64,000 nt of DNA from Amoebidium appalachense (Eukaryota > Ichthyosporea): positions 3,100,001-3,164,000 of the forward strand of contig CAVNZM010000015.1 in the NCBI GenBank assembly GCA_963693365.1, written 5' to 3'. A program made the position numbers and the translations under genes. The notes under the pieces are model-generated. The model was not told the DNA's origin. It did no database searches and saw only the letters and a program-made list of their open reading frames with translations. Each line of letters opens with the position of its first letter. Positions within the stretch are counted from its first letter, which is position 1. This document shows, one piece after another, positions 19,228 to 31,917 of this stretch.

Positions 19228-20618
19228 TGCGCTATAATTTTGTAGTGATGTGTTTCTCAAGCCAATCAATACATCTAATAAACAGGTCGTAGTTACGCGT
19301 GTTTAGTATAAAATCAAGGATGTTGTAATTTACAGGTAGGCTATCTTTCTGGGTGTCTGTTGTGAATGTGACGTGTGTGTGTTGCGGTATTATGTGGTCT
19401 ATCAAACTACATTTGGCGATACATGACCGGTTAAACTGGTGTGTGTGTGTGTTGTTTGGGCATGCAAATGATGCCACCTTATACTTATTAGATCTCCACT
19501 GTATAGCACGTGTACAGTAAAAGCGTGGTAATTGATCAATAATACCATCAGCTAGAGAAAGACCAGTTCTACAGGAAGGTAATATGTATTTAGGTGTTAT
19601 ACACTTGCGAGTGCCATATTTGGCAATATGGTTGAGGCGGTCAGTATATATAAAACGAGACATAAGGCTTAGTTTTTCAAGGTGTATGCTTTCATCGGGT
19701 CTAGTGTCGTGTGGTATCTTTTTCCATTTGTTATATTGCGTGGTTATCTTGTGATTGTGTACATGTTTAATAAGTAAGTGGCAGTCCAAAGTCACACACA
19801 CACTATTGCGGGGTTTATTTGTATTTGTGCCCAGGGGAGAAGGGGAGAGAGAGGGGAGGAAAGAGGGGAGAGGTGAGGAGGGGACAGGTCGGATAGAGAA
19901 GAGAGGGTGGGAGGGCAAATACTTCTTTAAGCGGCTTATGTGCTTATTGAATTTCAGCGCGAGATAGGATACTCTAGCAGCTATTGGGACCAGACCATAT
20001 ATCGAGAGCGTTACAGGCCCAGGTTTACAACAGTTGTTAGATAGAAAGGAGGCAACTTCTGCTTCAAGGAAATTTGCCAAGGGTTTAAGCGCTCTAGTTC
20101 TCTCTTTCTTGATCCAAGCGGCGAGAAGGGGTAAACCATATTCACATGCCGGGAAGACAAAAGTGCGAATAAATGTAAGTCTAATAGAAGGATGGAGGGG
20201 TGTGTCTTTAAAAATATTAGCCGAGAAGAAAGCTAACCGCTTACGAGCCAACTCTACCCTCTTTTCGACCATATGGGGAAACATAACACCAACAGAATCA
20301 ACCGGAACACCAAGATATTTGTATTCTGGAACTATAGGTACAGGTTTAGATGATAATGTAAATGTGTGTAAATTGTTAGCTATATCAGGTACAAGAACAC
20401 CACATTTGTCTATGTTAAGGATCATAAGGTTTGCCTTGCACCACTCTGACACTACATCGAACAATCTTTGCAGGCGTCTAGGGGTACGGGCAAGGAGGGA
20501 CAGATCATCAGCATAGAGAAGTGCAGGCGGAAAGTTATTAATAGGGTCATCGTTTTCGGCGTAAATCTTGACAGCCAAATCATCTATAAATAGGTTAAAC
20601 AAAAAGGGGCTAAGCAAT
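18881..20618 (-). mobile_element. non-LTR retrotransposon, copy 2, 5' truncated
   Basis: Nearly identical to 15,945-17,674, including about 195 bp beyond the poly(A) run. Differences seen are T-run and TG-run length, one extra C near 19,130 and an A/G change near 19,742 (Ile to Thr in the RT). It stops abruptly at 20,618 in the middle of RT block B, where unrelated sequence of the inverted-repeat element begins. Placed head to tail with copy 1. Confidence 0.9.
19232..20618 (-). pseudogene. truncated reverse transcriptase C-terminal part
   Basis: The reading frame keeps the RT from LLSPFLFN in block B through YADD to the C-terminus but lacks the fingers and block A. The frame continues upstream into non-RT sequence to an ATG at 20,761, so the apparent 509-aa protein is an accidental fusion across the truncation point. 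Confidence 0.85.
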
Positions 20619-20631
20619 CGGTAAATGCAAT

Positions 20632-21519
20632 CTACAGTATGCGTCCACGCATAACATACTCCACGCACAACATAACGTCGACGCCGATTTTCAAAAATCT
20701 TAACATACTGACCTCGGTCATTTTTCGGGATTATGTTAGCGCACCAAGGGGTCCTATACATAGTAGGACGAATTATCGGGTTTATCTGGTCAGTTTAGAC
20801 TCCCTATGTTTAGTATTTCGATCTCTTTCCCAGACAAAACAGTGGTTCGCCGTGATTTCAACGACCGCCCAAAGCTCGCCAGGGCCAATGATAGGCGGCG
20901 GCCGCACATATGCATCGCATGGTATGCAAAGGACTCATGTGGCCGACTATGTCGATAAACGAGCAGAAACATACGAAGGCCCCAACTAGTTCGAAGCAGT
21001 CTTGTATAGCTAGTTTTTACATCCTAGTCATATAGGCAGGTTGAACGCATATTAAACCCACCGATCATGACCAAGCCAGTAGTCCAGGTGCAGGCAGCTG
21101 CACTTGGGGCGTTGAATAGTGCACTGCACACAGTAAATGAGGCCACAGACAAGTTTCAGGAAACTACCCAAGAAGCCCAAGCAATCATTTCTGAGGGTTT
21201 TGTAAACGCAAACAACACAATCAACAACGCAACCACACGTGCAATTGCACAAGCCGAAACGGCAAAAGCACAATTGCGCTCGCACATGGAGAGTTTAGAG
21301 AGCCGCAGAGCCCCCACACGCGCGGAATCGCTGAGTCTTTTCCGTGTGAGTTACGGTAATGGTTTGGAGCTTGATGAAACCCTGAATACGGATTTGTATG
21401 AGGCGAAGGGGGAGGGGTTGCCTCTTACTCGTGTAGGTGTGTGGTGCCAAATTCGTGGTGTGAGAGTAAGGTGCCGTGAGGGAGCAGAAAGACTAGTACG
21501 TCCTTGTTTGTATGAGTTG

Positions 21520-21555
<36 letters not shown>

Positions 21556-21728
21556 CTTTTTTGGTTTGGTCCCCTTGAAAAAAATTAGTATGTTTTTATT
21601 ATTATTTGAATCAAATACTTATTGATTTCCTCTGTATTTACTTATTTAGCGGGTTGGGGAGGAGGGGAGGGGGGGGGGGGGGGACTTGATGTACTAAATG
21701 CTAGACTTTCAAGTATTGATTTAGATTT

Positions 21729-21809
<81 letters not shown>

Positions 21810-22074
21810 CACACACACACACATAGGCTTTCACGCTTTCAGCTTCTTCTTTTTTTTTTTTTTTTTTTCAAAGTTTTTTTTTTCCCCGAATTTCCCTTTT
21901 TTTTTTTTTCACCATCTCAAAAAGGAACTAGTATAAGTATTCTTTGTTTATTCATTCATTTGATCAATTTATTATTTGTTTACTACTATACTTATGTCAT
22001 TTAGCGGTTTGCGGATTCCCCGCCCGATGGAGAGGCCCAGTGTGGCCTCCTGGGCGGGCGGGAGGGCGGGCGGG

Positions 22075-22123
<49 letters not shown>

Positions 22124-22234
22124 AACATAATCGAGACGGGCTCTGGGAGCCTATTTTTAGATACTAATTAAAATTTAACATAACGACCTCGACCCTTGTC
22201 GGGGCGGTATGTTATGCGTGGACGCATACTGTAG
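20632..22234. mobile_element. element with perfect 28-bp terminal inverted repeats
   Basis: The 28 bp at 20,632-20,659 (beginning CTACAGTATGCGTCC) are exactly the reverse complement of 22,207-22,234. Each repeat contains its own small hairpin (TATGCGT-CC-ACGCATA). Inside each end is a second related motif, TAACATA followed by GACCTCG (about 20,700 and 22,168). The interior holds one coding-like frame, a (CA)n run and a long poly(G). No transposase was recognised, so this may be a non-autonomous DNA transposon or another hairpin-ended element. Confidence 0.55.
21067..21588 (+). CDS. unrecognised helical protein inside the inverted-repeat element
   Basis: The frame starts at an ATG in the context gatcATGacc. 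The first 75 or so residues are Ala-, Gln- and Thr-rich and look like an amphipathic helix or coiled coil (ALNSALHTVNEATDKFQETT, then AIAQAETAKAQLRSHMESLE). Composition is normal protein, not simple repeat. The last 15-20 residues run into (TG)n and are probably not real. A strong donor (CCGT|gtgagt) after 21,345 would end a first exon of 93 codons. It matches no family I can name. It may belong to the element or be a captured fragment. Confidence 0.45.
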
Positions 22235-22893
22235 AGCAGTTTGGAAAAATATCCGGCTCTTAGGTTTTAAAACCCGAAGGGAGGGGGGGGGGGGAGGGGG
22301 GGGGGAGGAATGGGGACTGTTGGTGCAGTGTTAATTTTAAAAACATGCCATCTCAAGATTGGTGGTTGAAGATTTGGTAGGATTGCTGTTGATCCCCTCG
22401 TTAGAAAGAGCATGCTGCATCGAGTTATACCATACCCTCATGGAACTTTCGGAATGCCTGAAAGAAAAACTTTGAAAAACCAAAATGAAATGTTGGAAAA
22501 GAAATGAAAGTGCCCTTGTCAATGAGGAAAAAAGGAAGGGACCCCCCCACCCCCCCCTCCCCATACAAACACGCACACACACACACACAAACACGGGCAG
22601 CACCATTCAAAAAGGTTGTCTGATGTTCATTTGCCAAGAGACCCCTCCCCCCTCCCCCCGCCACACACACCCCATTCCTCACCGCTGCCGCAACCGCAAC
22701 TGCCACCGCCACCAGCATTTTAGGTCTTTTATGACCCCCGTCGGCGCGCCACCGGGAGGGGGGAGGGAGGAAGGGGGGGGGGGGGGGGGGGGAGGAGGAG
22801 GGCGGCATTATGGCAATTTTTCAACTCAAAAACTGATTATACAGAGGTACAACAACATTGAATGGTTTTAAAGGCACATATGGCCCATGTTTG

Positions 22894-23062
22894 TTCCACA
22901 ATCAAGTGGCAAAGAGCACCTCATTGTGGCCTAGCCAGGCTGGGCTTAGTTGCAATTGGATGGGTGACCTGCCCACCGTGTGATTTGCAAAAAAAATTTG
23001 CATGCATAATCATGCGTGCGATCTCTCGATTGTGTCGCAGTTGGTAGGTCGCCCTCACAGAC
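22894..23062 (+). repeat. 5S-like core repeat, copy 5
   Basis: Contains CCACAATCAAGTGGCA, CCAGGCTGGGC, GGATGGGTGACCTGCCCACC, GCATGCATAA and GGTCGCCCTCACAGA. A 30-odd T run follows. Confidence 0.8.
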
Positions 23063-23065
23063 ATG

Positions 23066-23100
<35 letters not shown>

Positions 23101-23128
23101 TGGTGGTGGTAGTGGAGGTGGGTGTTGG

Positions 23129-23173
<45 letters not shown>

Positions 23174-23305
23174 GGGGGGGGGGGGTTCACTTTCGGGGGG
23201 GGGGGGGGGGGAGGGGGGGGTCACTTTCTAAGTTCCACTTTCCTTTTTTGAATACTCCGTAATTCAATCAGGTTGCACCATCTATATACCGTGTAACCTC
23301 CCCAG

Positions 23306-23347
<42 letters not shown>

Positions 23348-24106
23348 AGCACGATCTCTAACCTCTTCCCCTCCTTACCCCTCCCCCCCCCTTCCCCCCC
23401 CCCCCCCCTTTTCCCCTTTCCCCCCCCCCCCCCCCCCCCCCCCCCACCCCCACCCCCAATCGTTGCCGCCACCATCAATACCACCATCACAGGAAACTTA
23501 GTCCCCCTATGACCCCCCACAGTGGGGGGGGGGGGGGGGGAGGGATTCGATCGAATCACTGCCTATCACTGCATCGGCTTACAACGGAGGGAAGCCAAGC
23601 AAGGAGTGATCTGTCACCTGCTCTGTACTCGTTTGGTTTTATTTTTTTTGGTTTTTTTTTTTTTTTTTTTTTGGTGGGGAAGGGGGGGGGGGGGGGGGGG
23701 GAATGGGGAGGGGGAGGGGGGGGGGGGGGGGAGGAAGGGGGGAGGAAGGGGAGGGGGGCCCGTTGCTGACTGAATGCAGAAACCCAATAAGTTACGTTCA
23801 CCGTGGCCTGCCCATCCTGTACCTGCCATTCGTCTGCTGTCATGCCTATTATGAAGTGGCATAGATTACCATGCCCAGACACGTGGTCGTGGTAGAGAGA
23901 GCTGTTAAAGGGTCGCCCAATCTAACACGTTACGATCAGCAACCCCCCCCCCCCCCCCCCCCCCCCCCTCTCCCAAAAAGAAAAAAAAAATTTTTTTTGC
24001 CCGGGCAAGTTCCCCCCCCCTCCCCCCCCCCCCCGCATTTTTAATAAGCTTTTCCCCTTTCCTCCCCTCCCCATCCTGCACCACCACTCCCTCCTCCCCG
24101 CTCCCC

Positions 24107-24152
<46 letters not shown>

Positions 24153-24680
24153 TGCTCCTCCTCCCGCCCCTTCAACACACACACACACAAAACAGACACG
24201 CACACGCACACGCACACGCACACGCACACGCACACGCACGTCACACACAGACGCGCGCCCTTCCTGAATACTCCCACACACACACACACACACACACATG
24301 TATACATTGAGTAGGTGAAGAAGTACATGTGGCCAACTCCAAATGTGCTTGTGTTTGAGAGTCCAAGGTATATAGATTAGAATGTGATCGGGAAAGTATG
24401 TGTGAATGGCGGTGTTTTGGCATTTGTGCTTTTTAGCCATCACGAGAGGCCAAAGCAGCCTACAGCCAAGTAAGCTCTATATACTAGTTAGTATTCATGA
24501 TGATGTGATCTAATTGCCAGTGTTGCAATATTGACTCATGATTGTGCAATGAAAAAACAACATAGTGCTTTATATCAGCTCTCGTTGTTAGGGTAATGAC
24601 CATAGATGCTGCATGTTTCCAATCAGTGGCAATTTCGCAGAGCAAAAATAACCATAAACTACAGCAAAGTGCTGTTTTTT

Positions 24681-24845
24681 CCCACAATCGCGGCAGCATT
24701 TGCTACCGAGCATCACAGCCAGGCTGGGCACATTAGTTGGTGGCCTCCCCAGAGGACATTGTGCATGCTTCCACCGGCCGTTACGGTGCATGCAGCCGTT
24801 ACACGTGCTGGGGTTGCAAGGTCGCCCCATTCGTAATTGCTGAAA
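24681..24845 (+). repeat. 5S-like core repeat, copy 6
   Basis: CCCACAATCGCGGCAG, ATCACAGCCAGGCTGGGCAC, then a degenerate centre (TTGGTGGCCTCCCC), TGCATGC and AATTGCTGAA. It matches copies 11 and 12 best and is preceded by the GTGTGAATGGCGG module at about 24,400. Confidence 0.75.
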
Positions 24846-25269
24846 TATATCCCATTATGATATTCTGTTTTGTTGTTTTGTTGATATTTATGTTTTTTTT
24901 AGGCTCCCTGCATGGTGGTTAGGTGGGGGTTAAACAAGAAAAATCATTTTCCATCTATAACAAATTACTCATCCCCCTTACCCCCCTCCCCCTCCCTTCC
25001 GCCTTCCCCTCCCCCCCCCTCCCCCCCCCCCCCCCCGCCCCGCCCCTTCCCTCCTCCTCACACACACAAAAAAAAGGAATTCTCCTACAGGCCCCGCACA
25101 CACATGTGCGAGCACCCACATTATTCGCAGCCCTTTATCAGATCCTTATTTAACCAATTGTCTCTACACCTCCCCCTTCCCTTCCCTAGATCCCCACCGG
25201 CACCACCAGAGGAAGTTAAGTCCCTCTATGACAATCACATATTCCCAGCCCCGGCCTCCTCTCCCCCCC

Positions 25270-25305
<36 letters not shown>

Positions 25306-26209
25306 TTGTCCCCAACGAAAAAGTGGGGGGACGGCGGAAGGGCGAAGAAGGAAGGCTCGGGGGGGAAGGGAGCAGAGGGGGGGGAGAGGGGGGGGGGGGG
25401 GGGGGGGGATGATTTGCTGAATAATTGTGAATGCCGACTGTGTCAATTGTGCCTGATTAGTCAGATGTCATTTGAGCAAAGTTTAGCTTTTGCGCATGTG
25501 AGTGGATCGTCTTTGCCTCTTTGCCTCTTGATTGTCAAGCATATAAACCCTCATCGGATGAACAATTCAAGCCAAAAAAAATCCATACCAAGTGATCCCC
25601 CCGTTCTTCCCCTATACACAAGTCAACACTTTGCCCACACGTGCACACACTCGCGCACGTGACACTGTGCAGACACACACCAACACACGCAAACGCACAC
25701 GTGCACACACACACAAACGGGCGCACGTGTGTGCGCGTACGCGCACGTGCATGCGCACTCACACACACACCAGGTCGCAACACGTTTTGGGTTCCTTCTA
25801 GTCTCTTACGATTATGTAACACCAGAAAATTAATTTATGATGGCCATACTGCATTTGAAGTGAACCGTCGACATAGTTTTCACCTGAGACATCTGAAATG
25901 TTTAACTTGAACTTGAACTTTGGGGGAGGGGAGGGGAGGGGGGAAGGGGGGGGGGGGGGGGGGGGGGGGGGGGATTGTTTATACTGAGAATGGTTATGCT
26001 GCAGCCTTAGACTAATAGTTGCCAACGGGGGAGAAGGGAACGGGGAGGGGTTGGCAGTAATGAAAATGGGGGAAGGAGGAAGGGGGGGGGGAGGGGGGGA
26101 GGGGGGGGGGGGGGGGGGGGGGGGGGCTTGGCCATCTCTAGCTTGATAACACTAAGTTATTCACAGTATAGTAATATCTACTTAGGGGTTTTCAAATAGA
26201 TACAAATAT

Positions 26210-26366
26210 CCCACAATCACATACCGGAAGTACATTTAACCATATGAACCAAGCAGAGCACACTCGGGTGGGTGACCTGTCCATTGTCACGAATTGCATG
26301 GATATGGATAGCATGCATAGACGTCGTCACAGTGTGCTGAGGTTGCCCAGAACCGAATTGCTGAAG
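26210..26366 (+). repeat. 5S-like core repeat, copy 7
   Basis: CCCACAATCAC, CGGAAGTAC, CTCGGGTGGGTGACCTGTCC, GGTTGCCCAGAACC and AATTGCTGAAG in order. Confidence 0.75.
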
Positions 26367-26799
26367 AAGGCTTCTTACCTTTTTTCCTCCTCCGGTAGCA
26401 GAATAAAGCAGAGTTGATCTCCCGTAAGTTATTCCCCTCTCCCCCCCTCCCCTTCCCCCCCTTTCTCCCCCCCTTCCCCCGGGGGGGCAATCGTATTGTC
26501 GGAATTTCTAAATCGTAATGGCGGTGCTCGTCTCATTTACGACTCGTATAGACCCCGTACATTATTGAATTTAGAGAACTAGTTCTTTCAACTTATGCTC
26601 TCCGCTAGGAATTGCACACCCCCATAGGCAAAACAGGGCTTCGAAATTCATATTCCGCTCTGGAGTGCCAAAATAGCCACCTGTTTTTTTTTACCTGTAC
26701 AAACACCGTGATTTTTTGTATAGAAACACACCATAATACACTATTGAGACCTATTCGACTGCTACGACAGACCAATACAGCACCTAACCTCTATACGGC

Positions 26800-26853
<54 letters not shown>

Positions 26854-26890
26854 ATCAGTAGCATGATTTTAAGAATATTTGTTGATCTCT

Positions 26891-27046
26891 CCCACAATCA
26901 AGCGGCAAAAATACCTTCTACCGTCATGCCATGCTGGGCACACTCGTGTGGGTGTTCTGCTCACCGGGTGACTTGCATGCATAAGCATGCGTGCAATTGC
27001 AGATGTCGTGTTCTTACAGTCATGCGCGCCCAACACAGAACTATGC
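26891..27046 (+). repeat. 5S-like core repeat, copy 8
   Basis: CCCACAATCAAGCGGCA, CTGGGCACACTCG, a modified centre (TGTGGGTGTTCTGCTCACC), TTGCATGCATAAGCATGC. The T-rich tail ends TTTTATAGGCACTCC. Confidence 0.7.
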
Positions 27047-27223
27047 TTAAAAAGGCGTTGTTCTTTTCTCTTTATGTTGTTACTTCCTTGTTCTTTTGTT
27101 TTTGTTTTATAGGCACTCCATAATCCAGTCATAAATTACGATATTTTTGATTTTCTTTCATCAGTGACCCCCCCATCCCCCCCCCCCTCCCCCCCCCCCC
27201 CCCCTCCCTCCCTCCTCCCCCCC

Positions 27224-27256
<33 letters not shown>

Positions 27257-27306
27257 AAACCCCCCACAAAGAAAGCCGAACATAAAGAAAGAGTACACCT
27301 CCCCCT

Positions 27307-27345
<39 letters not shown>

Positions 27346-27472
27346 AAAAAAAAAAAAAACCTCCCACAAAGAAAACCGAACAAACCGAAAGAGTACACAG
27401 TTTAACAAACACACACACACGAACAAGCATACACACACAAGCATGCACGCACATGCGTGCGCACGCACACAA

Positions 27473-27520
<48 letters not shown>

Positions 27521-27711
27521 AAAAAAGGAAAAAGGGAGACTGACCTCAACAACAGCTCCTTCGTTCGAGTGTGGATCGAAAACCACAGACCCGGGGCTAT
27601 GGAGTTCAATCCTGAACCAATGGTTCTAGTATGGACGACTTATGTTTCTATGATGCATCTTGCAAACCAGATTATCGTATAACAAGCCCTGTAGGACAGC
27701 GTATCCCCCCC

Positions 27712-27743
<32 letters not shown>

Positions 27744-27802
27744 TTCCCCCGCGCCACTGAAAATATCATTAAAAGGAATGCCTAGTCGTCACCATGTCGT
27801 GT

Positions 27803-27950
27803 CCCACAATCAACAGGAAGTTCCTCTCCTCGCAGCACGGCCAGGCTAGGGTACACTAGGGTGGGTGACCTGTCGACCATGCATGCAACCACATGCAATC
27901 AATTTCGGCATGCTAACCAAGTTATCCTCGCCCATCACAAAACTGCTAAA
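27803..27950 (+). repeat. 5S-like core repeat, copy 9
   Basis: CCCACAATCAACAGGAAGTTC, ACGGCCAGGCTAGGG, TAGGGTGGGTGACCTGTC, CATGCATGCAACC, CGCCCATCACAAAACTGCT. Confidence 0.75.
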
Positions 27951-28622
27951 TGGAGTTCCCCCCCGGCCCATCTTTCCCCTTCAATATCCTTTCCCTCCCC
28001 CCTCCCCTGGCCCCTTACAAAGAGTGTTCCCAGCACCAAAAAAAATATCCCCCCCCCCCCCCCCCCCTCCTCCTCCCCCCCCCCTCCTCCTCCCCCCCCC
28101 CCCCCCCCCCCCTCCCCCTTCCTCTCCCTCTCAAAAAAATAACCTTTAAAAATTAAAATAAAAGAAAGGAACTCTCACTCTCACTCTCAGCTCTCGCACA
28201 CACACAGAAACACACACACACAAATAATTACGCGAGTGTCAAGCTCTCAGCCTTCCCAGAACCGTCTAGCCTATGCTCTTTGAACTTCTCCTTAATCCCC
28301 CCCCCCCTCCCCCCTCCCCTCCCCTCCTCCCGTCCGGGATGCCCCACCAACGATTGGCCCCCCAGAGGTATTTATGAACTTAACTTAAAGGCTGTTATTG
28401 GCTAACAGGACTTAGGTGGGTGTGTGAGTGGGGGAGGGGGGGGGGGGAGGGGGGGAAGGGAGGGAGGGGAGGGGAGGGAAGGGGAGGAAAGAAAGAAGAA
28501 AGACCGCCATTGGCAAGAACTTCTCGGTTTTTTTCCCCCTTTCAATGTGTTTTTATTTTCTTGCGCGCGTGTGGTGTGGTGGTGGTGACAGTGGTATTAG
28601 TGACGGTGGTGGTGGTGGTCGT

Positions 28623-28653
<31 letters not shown>

Positions 28654-28689
28654 GGGGGGGGGCAAATGCGGAGCCTCGGGCAAGTTTTG

Positions 28690-28950
28690 GAGTGGGGTAT
28701 GAAAACGTAATGATTTTATAAAGAATTGAGTGCATGGTTGTCGCAGTTGGAGCATACACGGGAGAGCAGGGGGGTAAGGAATCCTGCTCGTCACCTACGT
28801 AAACGTGTGACCTTTCTGGTGTTTATCACATGGTCAGCCCGTATCGTTATGGAGTAAAAAGGTCCCCTTGGGGGCTGGCACCCACCTAAGGCAGTGGGAT
28901 TGGGGAAAGATGTGGGAAAATTCGTTTAAAATGAAAACAACAGTGAGATT
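28690..28950. repeat. paired repeat with 30.3-30.5 kb
   Basis: The order TTGAGTGCA, CGCAGTTGGAG, ATCCTGCTCGT, CAGTCCGTAT-like, CACCTAAGGCAGTGG recurs in diverged form at about 30,320-30,540 (ATCCTGCTCGTAAC, CACCCAAGGCAGTGG). It adds another module to the larger repeated unit of this region. Confidence 0.6.
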
Positions 28951-29612
28951 ATAACGGTAGGATACTTCTAACTTGTGAGAAAAGAAATTTCCGAATGACC
29001 ATCACACTGAGTCCTTTACCTGTTCACGTTCTTGTGTTTGTTAATTATCCAGGAGGGGCCAAGGGGGGGGAGGGGGGGGGGGGAGAAGAGGGGGGAAGGG
29101 GGGGGGGGGGGGGGAATGGGGGGGGGGGAGGATTTTATGTAGAGGTTATCATAGAGGGATCCAAATTCCCCAAATTCGTGCTGTTGTCCTCTACGCAATG
29201 CGGAAGGGTGGGTGTCACTGGGGAATTGCATAAAACCAACTCTGTCTCCTGGTTTAATTGGTGCCACCACCCTCGGTTTTTACGCAACATGAAGAGATTG
29301 GGGCAAGGCTAGTTCAGAAGTCTTAGAGTCTCAGAGTGGTGATGCCTCAGAAAACGAAATGACTGGGTGAGTGTGAGGGGGGGAGGGGGGGGGGATTTGG
29401 CGGCCAGCGGTAAATAGGGGAGGTGGTGGCGGAGAGGAGGCCTTTGAGAGGGGTATAAGGGGAACCAAGGGAGTTGTGCGTGTGTATGTGCACGTGTGGA
29501 TGGGTGGGTGGGGAGAGGGGGGGGGGGAGGGGGGGTGTCCCATTTCAACCCTTGCAATCTAAACGGCTCATCGCAAAACCACATCCGCCCCCGTCTCTCC
29601 TCCTCCCCCCTC

Positions 29613-29643
<31 letters not shown>

Positions 29644-29800
29644 AAAAGAAGAAAGGAAGAAAGAAAGAAAGAACGGGAGAGATCAAATTGTTATATCCGC
29701 TTTCAATAATCATTATGTCGGATCGGCGCCATTTTTCTTTTTTAAGAATGTAAACTGAAGCAGAGCCATATTTTCAAAATGTGTGTAGATGCTGTTTGGT

Positions 29801-29976
29801 CCCACAAGCGAACGGCAGAAAATACCTCCTACCATCACAGCCAGACTGGGTACACTCGGGCGGGTGACCTGCCCACCTTGTAGCTTGCATGCAATTAAAT
29901 GTGTGCACAATCTGGCTCCCAAAAACCAGAACCGCGTAGTTAAATTGAAAGGTTGCCCACAAGGAATTGCTGAAGG
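29801..29976 (+). repeat. 5S-like core repeat, copy 10
   Basis: CCCACAAGCGAACGGCAG, ATACCTCCTACCATCACAGC, CTCGGGCGGGTGACCTGCCC, GCTTGCATGCA, GGTTGCCCACAAGGAATTGC. Confidence 0.8.
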
Positions 29977-30552
29977 GTTTCTTACAGATGCTTTTTATTT
30001 TATGTTTTGTTCATTTGTTGCACTACACCCTGATGCCCCCCTGGGGCGAGAGAGGGAGGGAGGGGAGGGGGGAGGGGGGAAGGGAGGGGGGACGTGGGAG
30101 GGGACGGGAATGGAGGGCAGGGGGGAAGAAAGACATGTGTTTGTGCGGGTGTGTGGCGTGAAAATGTTCCTCTGACTGAGTGTCATATATATATTCGTGC
30201 GGTGGGGTAGGTGGGGCGGGCTGATTTTTCCCTTTCTTTCCTTTTTCCCTTGTTTTGTTTTTCGAGCGAGGGGGAGGGGAGGGTCAAATACTCACGGTGA
30301 AGTTTCGAATCGAATTCAGTGCACTAAATTATATCAGAAGTGGTTGTTGTAGTTAGAGGATACATGAGAAAACAAGGGGATGGGGGATCCTGCTCGTAAC
30401 CTTTCTAAACCTGAGGTATACGCATTCGTCAAGTGCTCAGTCTGTATCCTTATGGTGTGAATGGGTCTCCTAGCGCCGACTGGTATTCACCCAAGGCAGT
30501 GGTGTTGGGTAAAGACGTTAACAAAACCGGTAAAAATGAAAGGGGGAGAGGG

Positions 30553-30589
<37 letters not shown>

Positions 30590-31500
30590 GGGGAGGGGAG
30601 GGAGGGAATGTAGATTGCACATGTGGTTGCTTGCTGCAGAGGCCAGCAACATGAGCGCGGGGCTAGGCTCTGGCCTGTCGTTTACTGTAACAGCGTTGAA
30701 TAGGGGGATGGGGCGGGGGGGGGGGGGGGGGGGGGGGGGGGGCATGGATGGGGGAGGGTCAGTTGAGAAAGGGAAAAACTTTCTTAGGGGTGAGGGGGGG
30801 AATCAAGAAAGAGTTTTGTGTGTGTGTGTGTGTGCGCGCGCGCGCGGGCGTGTGTGTGTGTGCGTGTGTGTGTGTGCGTGTGTGTGTGTGTGTGTGTTTT
30901 TGTGTGTGTGTGCGTGTGCGTGTGCGTGCATTTGACAGTGTGTGGGCGTGTGGGGGTGAGTGGGGGTGGAGGGGGGGGAGGGAGGGAGGGGGCAGGCGGG
31001 GGGGGGGGGGGGGGGGGGGAGAAATGAAATTTTTTCACCAGGAAATGTTTGCTCGAGATTTCTGAATTGTGTCATGGGGTTTTGCCATGTCTTTCAGTGC
31101 TGATTGGTCATGTTATTATTTAACTACATGAGTTACACGTTTCTAAGAGCTATTTTGTTTGAGTTTCTATGATGTATTGGGCATCCCCGCTATGTATCCC
31201 CATTATGACGTAACATGGCGGGAAGGGGAGATTGGGGGAGGAGGGAGGGGGACGGGCATTGATGGGATTGGGGGAGGGGGGAGGGGGAGGGGGGGGGGGG
31301 GGGGGGGGGGGGCATTAATGGGAATGGGGGGGGGGGAGGGGGGGGGGGGGCATTCATGCTATTGGTCAAGGAAGCATTGATTAGGGGAAGAACTCATGTG
31401 GCCAACTCCAAATGTGTGTATGGTTTGAGTGTGTGAATGTCGGAGATCTGGCTTTTGTAATGTTAGCCGTGACGAGATGTGGAGGTAGCTTGCAGCCAAG

Positions 31501-31917
31501 AATGCATTATATACTATCATTTGTTACTAGTCATGATGATGTGATTCAAAAGCAGCTAATGCGATATAGAATAGTTATGATGGTGCATTGAAAGACTCTG
31601 AATACGGTCACCTCCAGGCTCCGCTGTTTATCTTGATCATGGGCGAGGTAGGCTTCTGATCATTTGCAATAATTATTCAACAAATCAAAAATATTTACTA
31701 TCTAACTTAGAACGCTGTTTTTTCCCACGATCACACAGCAGAAAATGCTACCGACCATTACAGCCAAGCTAGGCACATTTTGTTTTGGGTGATCTCCCCA
31801 CAGTGCATGGTGCATGCTTCAACGGTCGAAATCGTGGCACAGCAGGCATGGGTGGGTTTTGATCGTGGCCGAAAAGTCGCCCTACTCATAATTGCTGAGG
31901 GATTTCCTATTGATCAG
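31501..31917 (+). repeat. 417-bp tandem duplication, first unit
   Basis: This unit is repeated immediately, apparently without any difference, at 31,918-32,334. It contains the ATGATGATGTGATTCAAA module and a full 5S-like core (about 31,724-31,899). Confidence 0.9.

Noticed and set aside
19232-20761. A 509-aa protein starting at 20,761
   Set aside because: Its first 48 or so residues come from the inverted-repeat element and only the rest is reverse transcriptase, so it is a truncation-point fusion.
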